From positions 2,852,001 through 2,916,000 of the forward strand of contig NZ_CP051006.1 in NCBI RefSeq assembly GCF_014673495.1: a stretch of DNA of 64,000 nucleotides, in the 5' to 3' direction. The DNA is from Streptomyces griseofuscus (lineage in GTDB: Bacteria; Actinomycetota; Actinomycetes; Streptomycetales; Streptomycetaceae). This document shows, piece after piece, positions 1-8,211 of this stretch. Numbering within the stretch: position 1 is the first letter of the stretch; every line of letters starts with the position of its first letter. The notes below the pieces were generated by a model. It searched no databases. It was not told the origin of the DNA and saw only the letters and a list, made by a program, of their open reading frames with translations. The position numbers and the translations under genes are program-made.

Positions 1-2621
1 TCGCCCTCGGTGCCGGGCAGCCAGGAGGCCACCAGGGAGTCGATCTCGCCGAGCCGGTCGCCGATGAGCTGGGGCCGCCCGGAGACGGTCAGCACCACGC
101 ACTTCATGGCACCGCACACCTTGTCCACCGCCGCCTGATCGGCCGCCGACAGGGACAGCGAGTGGCCGTTGCCGACATCGCCGACGCCCTCCGCGTAGGG
201 GGTCTCCCCGACGACGACCACGCCGACGTCGTACCCGCTCGTCGGGGCGGAGGCGTCCTTGGAGTAGGTGACGTCGCCGCCCGCCTCCCGCATGCCCTGG
301 AGGATGGTGGTGCCGGGGACGGTGTCGCCGGAGGCGCCCTGCCAGGTGAGGGTCCAGCCGCCGGTCTGGTTGCCGATGTCATCGGCGTTGGACCCGGCGA
401 CGTACACCTTCTCGCTCTTCTTCAGCGGCAGCAGCCCGCCGCTGTTCTTCAGCAGCACCTGCGACTCGGCGGCCGCCTGGCGGGCGACGGCGCGATGGGC
501 CGGGGAGCCGATGGCGGCGGCGCCGCTGGTGTCGGCGTACGGGTGCTCGAACAGGCCCAGTTCGAACTTCTGGGTGAGGATGCGGGAGACGGCGTCGTCG
601 ATCCGCGCCTCGGTGACCCGGCCGGCCTTCACCTCGTCGATCAGCGTGGAGCTGAAGTCCTTGTAGGTGTACGGCACCATCATCATGTCGACGCCCGCGT
701 TCACGGCCGTGCGGACGTGGTTCGCGTAGTCTCCGGGGAGCTGGTCGATGGCGTTCCAGTCGCTGATGACGAAGCCGTCGAAGCCCAGCTTGCCCTTCAG
801 CTCGCCGTTGATCATGTCGCCGCGGGCGTGCATCTTGACCGCGCCCTTGCCGTCGCCGGTGATGTCGAGGGAGGAGTACGAGGGCATCACGGTGCCGATC
901 CCCCGCCGCACCGCGCTCCGGTAGGGGGCGAGATGGATGTCCTCCAGCTGCTGCCGGGTGACGGTGGTGACGCCCTGGTCGATGGTGTACGTGCCGGTGG
1001 TGGAGGAGCCGTAGGCGGTGCCGCCGTCGCCGACGAAGTGCTTGGCGGTGGCGAGGACCTTGTCGTCACCGCTCAGGTCGCTGCCGTCCGACCGGCCTTG
1101 GAGACCCTGGATCATCGTCTCCATGGACTCCACGAGCGCGGGGTCCTCACCGAAGGACTCGTAGGAGCGGCCCCAGCGTTCGTCGCGGCTCACGCACAGG
1201 CAGGGCGCGAAGTCCCAGGGGACACCGGTCGCCCGCACCTCGGCTGCGGTCACCGCGCCGGTCCGCTCGGCCAGTTGGGGATCCCTGGTGGCGCCGATGC
1301 CGATGTTGTGCGGCATGACGGTGGCCCCGTAGAGGTTGTTGTGGCCGTGCACCGCGTCCACGCCGTAGATCAACGGGATCTGGAACCGCGTCGCCTGGGC
1401 CTGGAGCTGGAAGCCGTCGATCATCCGCGCCCAGCCCTCGGCGGTGTTGGGCGTGGGCGTGGAGCCACCGCCGGACAGCAGCGAGCCGAGGTCGTACGAG
1501 GCGATGTCGCCCGGCGTGGTCAGTCCCGCGCGTTCGGCCTGGGTCATCTGCCCGGCCTTCTCCGCGAGCGACATCCGGGACAGCAGATCGGCGACCCGCT
1601 TCTTCACCGGCAACTTGGCGTTCAGGTACGGCAGCCCATGGGCGTCGATGACGACCTGCGGGGTCTCGGTGGGGGCCTTGGCGCCGTCGACGGTGAGCTT
1701 GAGGGGGATGGTCTCGGCGGACTCGGCGGCCCTGTCCTTGCGGGTGGGCACCTCGATGGTGCGCGCGGTGCCGGAGGGCGTGCCCGCCGGGAAGGTGAGG
1801 GTGCCGGAGACCGGGGTGTAGTCCTGGCCCGCGGTGGCGGTGCCGCCGCCGGTGGCGTAGGTGACGGTCACCGGGTCGTCCACGGGCTTGCCCCCGGTGG
1901 TGGCGAGGGCGACCTTCACCTTGGCGGTGCCGCCCTCGGCCACCGGGTAGACGGACGCGTCGGTGGCGACGGAGGCGTGCAGCGCCTGGTCGGCCTTGCC
2001 GTACAACTCCACGTCGTCCATGGCGAATTCGCCCTTGAGGCCGGCGGGCAGGGTGACCGCGTACCCCCACATCTGGGTGAGGCCGAGGACATGGTCGATG
2101 CCGCCGACCGGCTGGTAGTCGGTGCGGTAGGTGAAGTCGCCGAACGGGATCTGGATCTGCTTCCAGCCGCTGAAGTCGTCGGTGAAGGACGTCGTCCACA
2201 GCTCGGACGCCTCGCCGTTCGCGCCGCCGTCCTTGATCTCGAAGGCGATCTTCTTGCCGTTGTCGTGCCCCTCCCACCAGAAGCGGATGCCCTGGTGGGT
2301 GGACCAGTCGTGGGCGGGCTGGTCCGCGGCGAAGTCATGGGTGAAGCCGCCGTAACCGCTGATGTCATAGCTGCCGGTGAGCACCTTGGCGCCCTCGGGG
2401 GCGTCGGCGCGGTCGGCGAGGCTCAGGGTGGGCGGGTCGTCGGTGCCGCCGCCCCAGGTGAAGATGCCGTCGGCGGGCTGGGACGCGAAGGGCACCTCGC
2501 CCTCGAAGCGGTCGACGGGCACCGGCGGCGGATCGTCGGCGGCGTGCGCCGCGGCGGACAGGGGCAGCAGGGCGGCGAGCAGGGCCCCGGGGACGAGCAG
2601 GGCGGTTCTTGGCCTTGGCAT
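1..2621 (-). CDS. Secreted glycoside hydrolase family 3 beta-glucosidase, 3' end outside window
   Basis: Reading leftward from ATG 2621, the protein opens with a signal peptide (MPRPRTALLVPG, a Leu/Ala-rich core, then AAAHA). Next come a beta-sandwich carbohydrate-binding-like domain (about residues 40-200, ending MDDVELYGKAD) and a Calx-beta-like stretch (about 205-300, with GTATAGQDYTPVSGTLTF). The GH3 N-domain starts near residue 315. KHFVGDG and the nucleophile motif GFVISDWNAI (Asp near residue 621) are visible. The GH3 C-domain begins, and SGRP...WLPGTEG is reached just before base 1, so the gene is cut by the window edge. Family knowledge: exo-acting beta-glucosidase or related glycosidase. 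It is divergent from a GH30 gene, so both may act on beta-glucan under shared control (inference). Domain identities are by eye. Confidence 0.9.
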   Translation of the reverse strand, partial: MPRPRTALLVPGALLAALLPLSAAAHAADDPPPVPVDRFEGEVPFASQPADGIFTWGGGTDDPPTLSLADRADAPEGAKVLTGSYDISGYGGFTHDFAADQPAHDWSTHQGIRFWWEGHDNGKKIAFEIKDGGANGEASELWTTSFTDDFSGWKQIQIPFGDFTYRTDYQPVGGIDHVLGLTQMWGYAVTLPAGLKGEFAMDDVELYGKADQALHASVATDASVYPVAEGGTAKVKVALATTGGKPVDDPVTVTYATGGGTATAGQDYTPVSGTLTFPAGTPSGTARTIEVPTRKDRAAESAETIPLKLTVDGAKAPTETPQVVIDAHGLPYLNAKLPVKKRVADLLSRMSLAEKAGQMTQAERAGLTTPGDIASYDLGSLLSGGGSTPTPNTAEGWARMIDGFQLQAQATRFQIPLIYGVDAVHGHNNLYGATVMPHNIGIGATRDPQLAERTGAVTAAEVRATGVPWDFAPCLCVSRDERWGRSYESFGEDPALVESMETMIQGLQGRSDGSDLSGDDKVLATAKHFVGDGGTAYGSSTTGTYTIDQGVTTVTRQQLEDIHLAPYRSAVRRGIGTVMPSYSSLDITGDGKGAVKMHARGDMINGELKGKLGFDGFVISDWNAIDQLPGDYANHVRTAVNAGVDMMMVPYTYKDFSSTLIDEVKAGRVTEARIDDAVSRILTQKFELGLFEHPYADTSGAAAIGSPAHRAVARQAAAESQVLLKNSGGLLPLKKSEKVYVAGSNADDIGNQTGGWTLTWQGASGDTVPGTTILQGMREAGGDVTYSKDASAPTSGYDVGVVVVGETPYAEGVGDVGNGHSLSLSAADQAAVDKVCGAMKCVVLTVSGRPQLIGDRLGEIDSLVASWLPGTEG

Positions 2622-2656
2622 GGACCTTCCCTCGGCTCTCATGGTTCACTCATGGC

Positions 2657-2715
2657 TTAGCTCACGGCGTGAGTTAACTGACGCCTCCCCAACTCGTCAA
2701 GACCACACGTCAGTT
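2657..2715. promoter_or_regulatory. Operator-like palindromes between GH3 and GH30 genes
   Basis: Bases 2657-2677 form a 21-bp palindrome with one mismatched pair (TTAGCTCACG, G, CGTGAGTTAA). It overlaps a wider inverted repeat, AACTGACG at 2676-2683 and CGTCAGTT at 2708-2715. The position, 36 bp upstream of the GH3 start and just ahead of the GH30 leader, suits a repressor controlling both glycosidases. The repressor itself is not in the window. Confidence 0.55.
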
Positions 2716-2725
2716 GCGACACCCC

Positions 2726-2755
2726 GCTCAGCATCGCTCAGCACCGCTCAGCATC
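2726..2755 (+). repeat. Three tandem 10-bp repeats in GH30 leader
   Basis: GCTCAGCATC, GCTCAGCACC and GCTCAGCATC follow each other without a gap, ending 33 bp before the GH30 start codon. The 10-bp spacing puts each copy on the same face of the helix, so a role as a regulator or polymerase contact site is possible; it could also be a chance slippage product. Confidence 0.7.
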
Positions 2756-2788
2756 GTTCTGTCGACCCGAGAGGAAGGGCGACGCACC

Positions 2789-4654
2789 ATGAGGAGATCC
2801 CCCCGCGCACTCCGGCTGCTGCTGGCCGGGCTGCTCTCCGCCGCCGGATTCACCGCGGCCGCATCCCCCGCGCACGCCACCGGTGAGCAGGTCACCGCGT
2901 GGCTCACCACCACCGACGACTCCGGTGGCCGCCATGTCGTACGCGGCCTCGAAGCGCAGGCGCCGTTCGCCTTCCAGTCCGGGACGGGCGGTGGCGGCAC
3001 CAATATCACCGTGGACGAGAACACCCGGTACCAGACCTTCACCGGTGCCGGCGCGTCGTTCACCGACACCGCGGCCTGGCTGCTGAACAGCAGCGGCGCC
3101 CTGTCCCAGGCGACCCGGGACGCGACGATGCGCAAGCTGTTCTCGCCGACCGACGGCATCGGGCTGTCCTTCCTGCGCAACCCGATGGGCGCCTCGGACC
3201 TCGCCCGCTACGGATACACGTACGACGACGTGCCGTCCGGCCAGAGCGACCCGAACCTGAACCAGTTCTCCCTCGCACACGACCTGGCGGACGTCGCGCC
3301 GCTCACCAAGCAGGCGCGCCGGCTGAACCCCTCGCTGACCGTGATGGCCTCGCCATGGACGGCCCCGGCCTGGATGAAGGACAGCGGCTCGCTCAACGGG
3401 GGCTGGCTGAAGGCGGAGGACTACGGCGCGTACGCCGCGTACTTCGTCAAGTACCTCCAGGCGTACCGGGATCAGGGGATCGACGTCTCGTACGTGACCC
3501 CGCAGAACGAACCGACCTGCTGCTCCGGCTACCCGTCGATGAGCTGGAACGCGAGCGGCCTCGCCTACTTCCTCAAGAACGACCTGCTGCCGCAGCTCCA
3601 GTCGGCGGGCCTGAGCACCAAGGTCCTCGCGCACGACTGGAACTGGGACAGCTATGACTCGTACGCCGCGCAGTCGGTGGACGATCCGGCGATCCGCGAC
3701 CACCCCAACTTCGGCGGTATCGCCTGGCACGGCTACGGCGGCGATGTCTCCGAGCAGTCGACGATCCACGCCAAGTACCCCTCGCTGGACGCCTTCGGCA
3801 CCGAGCACTCCGGGGGCACCTGGATCGCCGACCAGCAGCACGAGGACATGTCGAACATCATCGACTACACCCGCAACTGGGCGAAGTCGGTGACCAAGTG
3901 GTCGCTGGCCGTGGACCAGAACATGGGCCCGCACAACGGGGGTTGCGGCACCTGCACCGGCCTGGTCACCGTGCACAACGGGGACAGCAGGAGCGGGAGC
4001 GTGGACTACACCGTCGAGTACTACGACATGGGCCAGCTGACCAAGTTCGTACGGCCCGGTGCGCAGCGGATCGCCTCCACCGCGTCCACCACCGTGCCCA
4101 ACGTGGCCTGGCGCAACCCGGACGGCAGCAAGGCGCTGATCGCCTACAACGGCTCCGCCTCCGCCCAGACGGTCACCATCGACTGGGGCTCACAGCACGC
4201 CACTTACTCGCTGCCCGGCAAGACCTCCGCGACCTTCACCTGGTCAGGCACCCAGTCCGGCACCGGCGCCACGAGCGGTGCCTTCGTCGGCCTGGCCGGC
4301 AAGTGCCTGGACGTGGCCGGCGCGTCGAGCGCGAACGGTACGGCCGTACAGCTCTACGACTGCAACGGCAGCGCCGCGCAGCAGTGGAGCGTGCAGCCCG
4401 ACGGCTCCGTGCGGGCGCTCGGCAAGTGCCTGGACGTCACGTCCGGCTCGACGGCCGACGGGGCGAAGGTGCAGCTCTACGACTGCAACGGGACCGGCGC
4501 CCAGCAGTGGTCGTACAACGCGAGCACCCATGACGTGGTGAACCTCGCCGCGAACAAGTGCCTGGACGTCACCGACAACTCCTCGGCCAACGGGGCCCGC
4601 GCGCAGATCTGGTCCTGCACGGGCGCCGCGAACCAGAAATGGCAGCTGGGGTGA
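2789..4654 (+). CDS. Secreted GH30 glycosidase with C-terminal ricin-type (CBM13) domain
   Basis: 621 residues. ATG 2789 was chosen because GAGAGGAAGGG lies just upstream and a clear signal peptide follows (MRRSPRALRLLLAGLLS..., cleavage after SPAHA). The catalytic domain carries GH30 landmarks: GAGASFTDTAAWLL, ASPWTAPAWMK, acid/base Glu in TPQNEPTC (E241) and nucleophile Glu in FGTEHSGG (E339). From about residue 495 a ricin-B trefoil follows, with repeated GKCLDV and AQQWS motifs. Family knowledge: GH30 members include glucosylceramidases and beta-1,6-glucanases. A secreted bacterial enzyme with CBM13 next to GH3 more likely attacks a beta-glucan (inference). A TTG start further upstream is open but lacks a ribosome binding site. 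Confidence 0.92.
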   Translation: MRRSPRALRLLLAGLLSAAGFTAAASPAHATGEQVTAWLTTTDDSGGRHVVRGLEAQAPFAFQSGTGGGGTNITVDENTRYQTFTGAGASFTDTAAWLLNSSGALSQATRDATMRKLFSPTDGIGLSFLRNPMGASDLARYGYTYDDVPSGQSDPNLNQFSLAHDLADVAPLTKQARRLNPSLTVMASPWTAPAWMKDSGSLNGGWLKAEDYGAYAAYFVKYLQAYRDQGIDVSYVTPQNEPTCCSGYPSMSWNASGLAYFLKNDLLPQLQSAGLSTKVLAHDWNWDSYDSYAAQSVDDPAIRDHPNFGGIAWHGYGGDVSEQSTIHAKYPSLDAFGTEHSGGTWIADQQHEDMSNIIDYTRNWAKSVTKWSLAVDQNMGPHNGGCGTCTGLVTVHNGDSRSGSVDYTVEYYDMGQLTKFVRPGAQRIASTASTTVPNVAWRNPDGSKALIAYNGSASAQTVTIDWGSQHATYSLPGKTSATFTWSGTQSGTGATSGAFVGLAGKCLDVAGASSANGTAVQLYDCNGSAAQQWSVQPDGSVRALGKCLDVTSGSTADGAKVQLYDCNGTGAQQWSYNASTHDVVNLAANKCLDVTDNSSANGARAQIWSCTGAANQKWQLG

Positions 4655-4737
4655 CGAGCGGTCCAGGGGCGGCCGGGGGACGATGAGGGAGTCGGTCGTC
4701 CCCCGGCCGGTTCGTCGCTCGCCGAGGAGTTGGGATC

Positions 4738-5028
4738 ATGCGCGAGTTCCTGGTCGAGATCACCACGTCCGTGCCCGCGGGCGTCACCGAGGAGCAGGTC
4801 GCCGAGCGGCGGGCCGCGGAGGCGGTGCGGGCCCGGGAGCTGGCGGCCACCGGGCATCTGGCCCGGCTGTGGCGCCCGGTGGGCGAGAAGCGCAGCATCG
4901 GCGTGTGGCGTGCCGACGACGAGGCGGAGCTGCGTGAGAAGGTGCTCGGTACGCTGCCGCTGCGGCCCTGGATGAGTCTCACCGTCACCCCGCTGGAGTC
5001 CCATCCGAACGACCCGGGCCGCGTCTGA
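4738..5028 (+). CDS. Muconolactone delta-isomerase-like small protein
   Basis: 96 residues starting MREFLVEITTSVP, with the conserved MLI pattern E-E...R-R-A-x-E...A-x-G-x-L-x-R-L-W and a C-terminal LPLRPWMSLTVTPLESHPND. CatC of the beta-ketoadipate pathway belongs to this ferredoxin-like fold. No other catechol-pathway gene lies nearby, so a true muconolactone isomerase role is doubtful and an orphan family member is more likely. It is followed after 32 bp by the GPP34 gene on the same strand. Confidence 0.8.
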   Translation: MREFLVEITTSVPAGVTEEQVAERRAAEAVRARELAATGHLARLWRPVGEKRSIGVWRADDEAELREKVLGTLPLRPWMSLTVTPLESHPNDPGRV

Positions 5029-5060
5029 CGCCCTGCCGTCCCGGCGACCTGGAGTCCCTC

Positions 5061-5663
5061 ATGACCACACCGCAGGATCTGTTCCTCGTCAGCGTGGACG
5101 TCCCCGGCACGCGCCCCGTCGAGCAGGGCGATCTGTCGCTGGCCCTCGCGGGGGCCGAGCTGATCGATCTGCTCGGGACGCGGGCGCTCACCCTCGACGG
5201 GGAGCGCATCGTGCCGGGGGCGGCGCTGGACACGGGTGACCGGATGCTGGACGAGGCGTCCGCGGCGCTGGTGCGCGCGGAGCCGTACGAGAGCGTCGAG
5301 GACTGGCTGTGGCGCCGGGGCCGGGGGCTCGCCGCGGCCTACCGGGACGACCTGGACCGCACCGGTCAGCTCACCGGGGAATCCCGGCGCTGGCTGCCCC
5401 GGCTCGGCGGCGACGCCCCGCAGCCGGACACCCCGGCGCGGCGCCACGCGGCCGACCGCTGGTGGTCCCACGAGCCGGTCCTGACCGCCCTCGCCGTCCC
5501 CCTGGGCATCGGCGAGGACCGCGCGGACGGCAACGAGAACGCCGACGACGCGGTCCTCACCGTCCTGGCCACCGTCGGCGACGCGGTCACCGAACTGACA
5601 GCCGTCCGCGAACGCCGCCGCATCGAGAACGCCGCTTTCGACAACATCTGGCGGGCACCTTGA
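5061..5663 (+). CDS. GPP34 (GOLPH3/VPS74-like) family protein
   Basis: 200 residues. The opening TPQDLFLVSVD and the segment GDLSLALAGAELIDLL are the hallmarks of the GPP34 fold, known in eukaryotes as a phosphatidylinositol-4-phosphate-binding Golgi coat adaptor. Bacterial copies are abundant in actinomycetes, but their role is not established. No signal peptide or membrane segment is visible. A hairpin at 5761-5784 probably ends transcription. Confidence 0.85.
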   Translation: MTTPQDLFLVSVDVPGTRPVEQGDLSLALAGAELIDLLGTRALTLDGERIVPGAALDTGDRMLDEASAALVRAEPYESVEDWLWRRGRGLAAAYRDDLDRTGQLTGESRRWLPRLGGDAPQPDTPARRHAADRWWSHEPVLTALAVPLGIGEDRADGNENADDAVLTVLATVGDAVTELTAVRERRRIENAAFDNIWRAP

Positions 5664-5760
5664 GGGTGGGGACGGCGAGGGCGGGGGCGGGAAGCGGCTG
5701 AGTCTGTCCTGTCCCCTTACGGGACGGGCCGCCCGGAAAGCTGCTGGGCCTTGGGGACAG

Positions 5761-5784
5761 GCACCCCGAGCAGTGTCGGGGTGC
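5761..5784 (+). terminator. Hairpin after GPP34 gene
   Basis: GCACCCCGA and TCGGGGTGC form a perfect 9-bp stem with a 6-nt loop, 97 bp beyond the GPP34 stop. There is no U-run, which is common for Streptomyces terminators. A weaker GTCCC/GGGAC hairpin lies at 5711-5725. Confidence 0.6.
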
Positions 5785-5793
5785 CGGACGCGC

Positions 5794-6270
5794 GCCCGCA
5801 GGCCGGTCGGGGTCGAGCGCCCGGTCCACAGGCCCGTCAAGGCGGACACTCCGCGTCCCACCAGGATGGCCGGATGCCCGAGAGCCCGTCCGGGCCGGCG
5901 CGCGGATCCCCGTCAGGTCGGTCCCCTCCGGGGCCGGTCCTGACGGGCGCCCGGAACCTGCCGGGGAAGGCCACCCGGAAGCCGCCGGGGTGCAAGGTCC
6001 GAGAACCCGTCGCAGCGGGCACTGCGGATCCCCCCAGGGCGCGGCACCCGGAAGCCGCCCCGGGACGGACGGCCCGGGCCCCGCCGGGGTCACGGCCCGG
6101 ACCCCGTCAGGGTCGCCGCCCGACCTCCGCCAGGGCGGACGATCCCGGGACCCGTCCAGGCTTGCGCTCCGGATTCCCCAACGGTGCGGCGCCCGAAACC
6201 CGACCCGGGACGCGTGGTCCGAACCCCACCCGGAGACGCGGCCCGGGACCCCGTCAGGGAGGGCGTCCAC
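5794..6270. repeat. Array of about 19 degenerate 23-29 bp GC-rich repeats
   Basis: This gene-free gap between the GPP34 gene and cimA is filled by a recurring unit whose consensus I read as CCCGGANCCCGTCNGGG plus a variable 6-9 bp tail. Clear copies begin near 6046, 6072, 6095, 6118, 6143, 6191 and 6241. Many contain a small palindrome (CCC-GTCA-GGG). Open frames across it are low-complexity Pro/Gly/Arg products with no domain and no ribosome binding site, so I treat it as non-coding. The number of copies is an eye count; unit boundaries drift. Confidence 0.7.
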
Positions 6271-6320
6271 AACCCGAGTCCTTTAAGGCGGGGTGTCCGG
6301 GCCCTCGTAGCCCTGGAGCG

Positions 6321-7928
6321 CTACGCCGGTTCGACGCCCGCGCGGAGCAGACCGTATGTGTAGGCGTCCTCCAGGGCCTGCCAGGACGCGGCGATGACGT
6401 TCTCCGCCACGCCCACCGTGGACCACTCGCCGGTGGTGTCGGAGGTGGAGATGAGGACGCGGGTGGTGCTGGAGGTGCCGTGGCGGCCTTCCAGGATGCG
6501 GACGCGGTAGTCGACCAGTTCGAGGGCGGCGAGCTGGGGGTAGATCTTCTCCAGGGCGACCCGCAGGGCGCGGTCGAGGGCGTGGACCGGGCCGTTGCCC
6601 TCGGCGGTGGCCACGATGCGCTCGCTCTTGGCCCACAGCTTGACCGTGGCCTCGTTGGCGTGGCTGCCGTCGGGCCGGTCCTCGGCGATCGCCCGCCAGG
6701 ACTCCACGTCGAAGTACTTCAGCGCCTTGCCCTCGACCTCACCGCGCAGCAGCAGCTCGAAGGAGGCGTCGGCGGCCTCGTACGTGTAGCCCTTGAGTTC
6801 GCGTTCCTTGACCCGGGCCACCACCCGCCCGATCAGCTCACGGTCGCCGCCGAGATCGACGCCGAGTTCCTTGCCCTTGAGCTCGACGGAGGCGCGGCCC
6901 GCCATGTCGGAGACCAGCATCCGCATGGTGTTGCCGACCAGCGCGGGATCGATGTGCTGGTACAGGTCCGGGTCGACCTTGATCGCGGAGGCGTGCAGCC
7001 CGGCCTTGTGCGCGAACGCGGAGACGCCCACGTACGGCTGATGGGTGGAGGGCGTGAGGTTGACGACCTCGGCGATGGCGTGCGAGATCCGGGTCATCTC
7101 GCGCAGCCGGCCCTCGGGCAGCACCTGCTTGCCGTACTTCAGCTCCAGGGCGGCGACCACCGGGAACAGGTTCGCGTTGCCGACCCGCTCGCCGTAGCCG
7201 TTGGCCGTGCACTGCACATGCGTGGCCCCGCCGTCGACCGCGGCCAGCGTGTTGGCGACCGCGCAGCCGGTGTCGTCCTGGGCGTGGATGCCGAGCCGGG
7301 CGCCGGTGTCGGCATGGACGGTGGCGACGACGGCGTGCACCTGGGCGGGCAGCATACCGCCGTTCGTGTCACACAGCACCACCACATCGGCGCCGGCCTC
7401 GGAGGCGGCGCGTACGACGGCCTTGGCGTACTCGGGGTTCGCGCGGTAGCCGTCGAAGAAGTGCTCGCAGTCCACGAACACCCGGCGGCCCTGCTCGCAC
7501 AGGTAGGAGACGGTGTCGCGGACCATCTCCAGGTTCTCGTCCAGCGTGGTGCGCAGCGCCATCTCCACATGCCGGTCGTGCGCCTTCGCGACCAGCGTGA
7601 TCACCGGGGCGCCGGACTCCAGCAGCGCCCTGACCTGCGGGTCGTCGGCCGCCTTCGCACCGGCGCGGCGGGTGGCGCCGAAGGCGACCAGTCGGGCGGT
7701 GCGGAATTCGATCTCGTTCTTGGCGCGGGCGAAGAACTCGGTGTCGCGGGGGTTGGCGCCGGGCCAGCCGCCCTCGATGAAGCCGACGCCGAAGTCGTCC
7801 AGGTGCCGGGCGATGGCGAGCTTGTCCGCGACGGTGAGGTTGATGCCCTCGCGCTGCGCGCCGTCGCGCAGCGTGGTGTCGAAGACGTGGAACGAGTCGT
7901 CGAGCTCGCTGGTTGCCGTCTCGGTCAT
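6321..7928 (-). CDS. cimA: Citramalate synthase
   Basis: 535 residues from ATG 7928, preceded by CAGGAG. The HMGL-like TIM barrel shows FDTTLRDGAQREGI near the N-terminus, the metal-binding region with VLCDTNGG and GIHAQDDTGCAVAN, and the post-barrel TPSTHQPYVGVSAFAHKAG. A C-terminal LeuA-type regulatory dimerisation domain covers about residues 400-535. The length and the TxSTHxPYVG motif fit the (R)-citramalate synthase branch (TIGR00977-like) rather than 2-isopropylmalate synthase. Family knowledge: it condenses pyruvate and acetyl-CoA toward isoleucine. ilvE and leuB lie 7-10 kb away on the same strand. An upstream frame to 8015 is open but lacks a ribosome binding site. Confidence 0.92.
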   Translation of the reverse strand: MTETATSELDDSFHVFDTTLRDGAQREGINLTVADKLAIARHLDDFGVGFIEGGWPGANPRDTEFFARAKNEIEFRTARLVAFGATRRAGAKAADDPQVRALLESGAPVITLVAKAHDRHVEMALRTTLDENLEMVRDTVSYLCEQGRRVFVDCEHFFDGYRANPEYAKAVVRAASEAGADVVVLCDTNGGMLPAQVHAVVATVHADTGARLGIHAQDDTGCAVANTLAAVDGGATHVQCTANGYGERVGNANLFPVVAALELKYGKQVLPEGRLREMTRISHAIAEVVNLTPSTHQPYVGVSAFAHKAGLHASAIKVDPDLYQHIDPALVGNTMRMLVSDMAGRASVELKGKELGVDLGGDRELIGRVVARVKERELKGYTYEAADASFELLLRGEVEGKALKYFDVESWRAIAEDRPDGSHANEATVKLWAKSERIVATAEGNGPVHALDRALRVALEKIYPQLAALELVDYRVRILEGRHGTSSTTRVLISTSDTTGEWSTVGVAENVIAASWQALEDAYTYGLLRAGVEPA

Positions 7929-8038
7929 GGTCTCAAGGCTCCTGTTGTGGATCTTCGGTCTTACCGGAATGACCGGCTCCACCGTCCCCCCAATACTCCC
8001 CCGCGCTCGGTTCACGGCTGAAGGTGGGCCGTAAAACG

Positions 8039-8064
8039 AAAAAACCCCTCGCGGATGCGAGAGG
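8039..8064 (-). terminator. Intrinsic terminator (possible attenuator) upstream of cimA
   Basis: On the minus strand CCTCTCGC-ATCC-GCGAGGGG forms an 8-bp stem (one G-U pair) followed by six T. It ends 110 nt before the cimA start and about 150 nt after the MFS stop. It can end the ureAB...MFS transcript. It also closely resembles the ilvB attenuator (same GCGAGGGG/CGAGGGG plus T6), so attenuation of cimA is possible. The leader-like frame from GTG 8124 is not strikingly rich in Ile, Val or Leu codons. Confidence 0.8.
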
Positions 8065-8211
8065 TCTGCGCGCGGGTCGAGGACGAACGGTGGCCACCCG
8101 CACCTGGTCGTGCGAGATGGTCACTGCGGACCGGCGCGCCTGCTGCCAATAATCGTGGCGAACGGCACGGGGGAAGTCTGGCACAGCACCGCCCCCGGCT
8201 CACCGTCCGTC

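Noticed and set aside
162..2660. 832-codon open frame on the + strand over the GH3 gene
   Set aside because: It is the antisense shadow of the GH3 gene, a result of high GC. The minus frame carries a signal peptide and GH3 motifs; the + frame is low-complexity Gly/Val/Asp-rich with no domain.
5587..6270. 227-codon minus-strand frame over the repeat array
   Set aside because: It has no ribosome binding site, low-complexity Pro/Gly/Arg composition, and runs antisense into the GPP34 gene; the DNA is better explained as repeats.
8039..8064. A Leu/Ile/Val-rich leader peptide for cimA
   Set aside because: I read the three minus-strand frames upstream of the hairpin and found no run of branched-chain codons like that in the ilvB leader.
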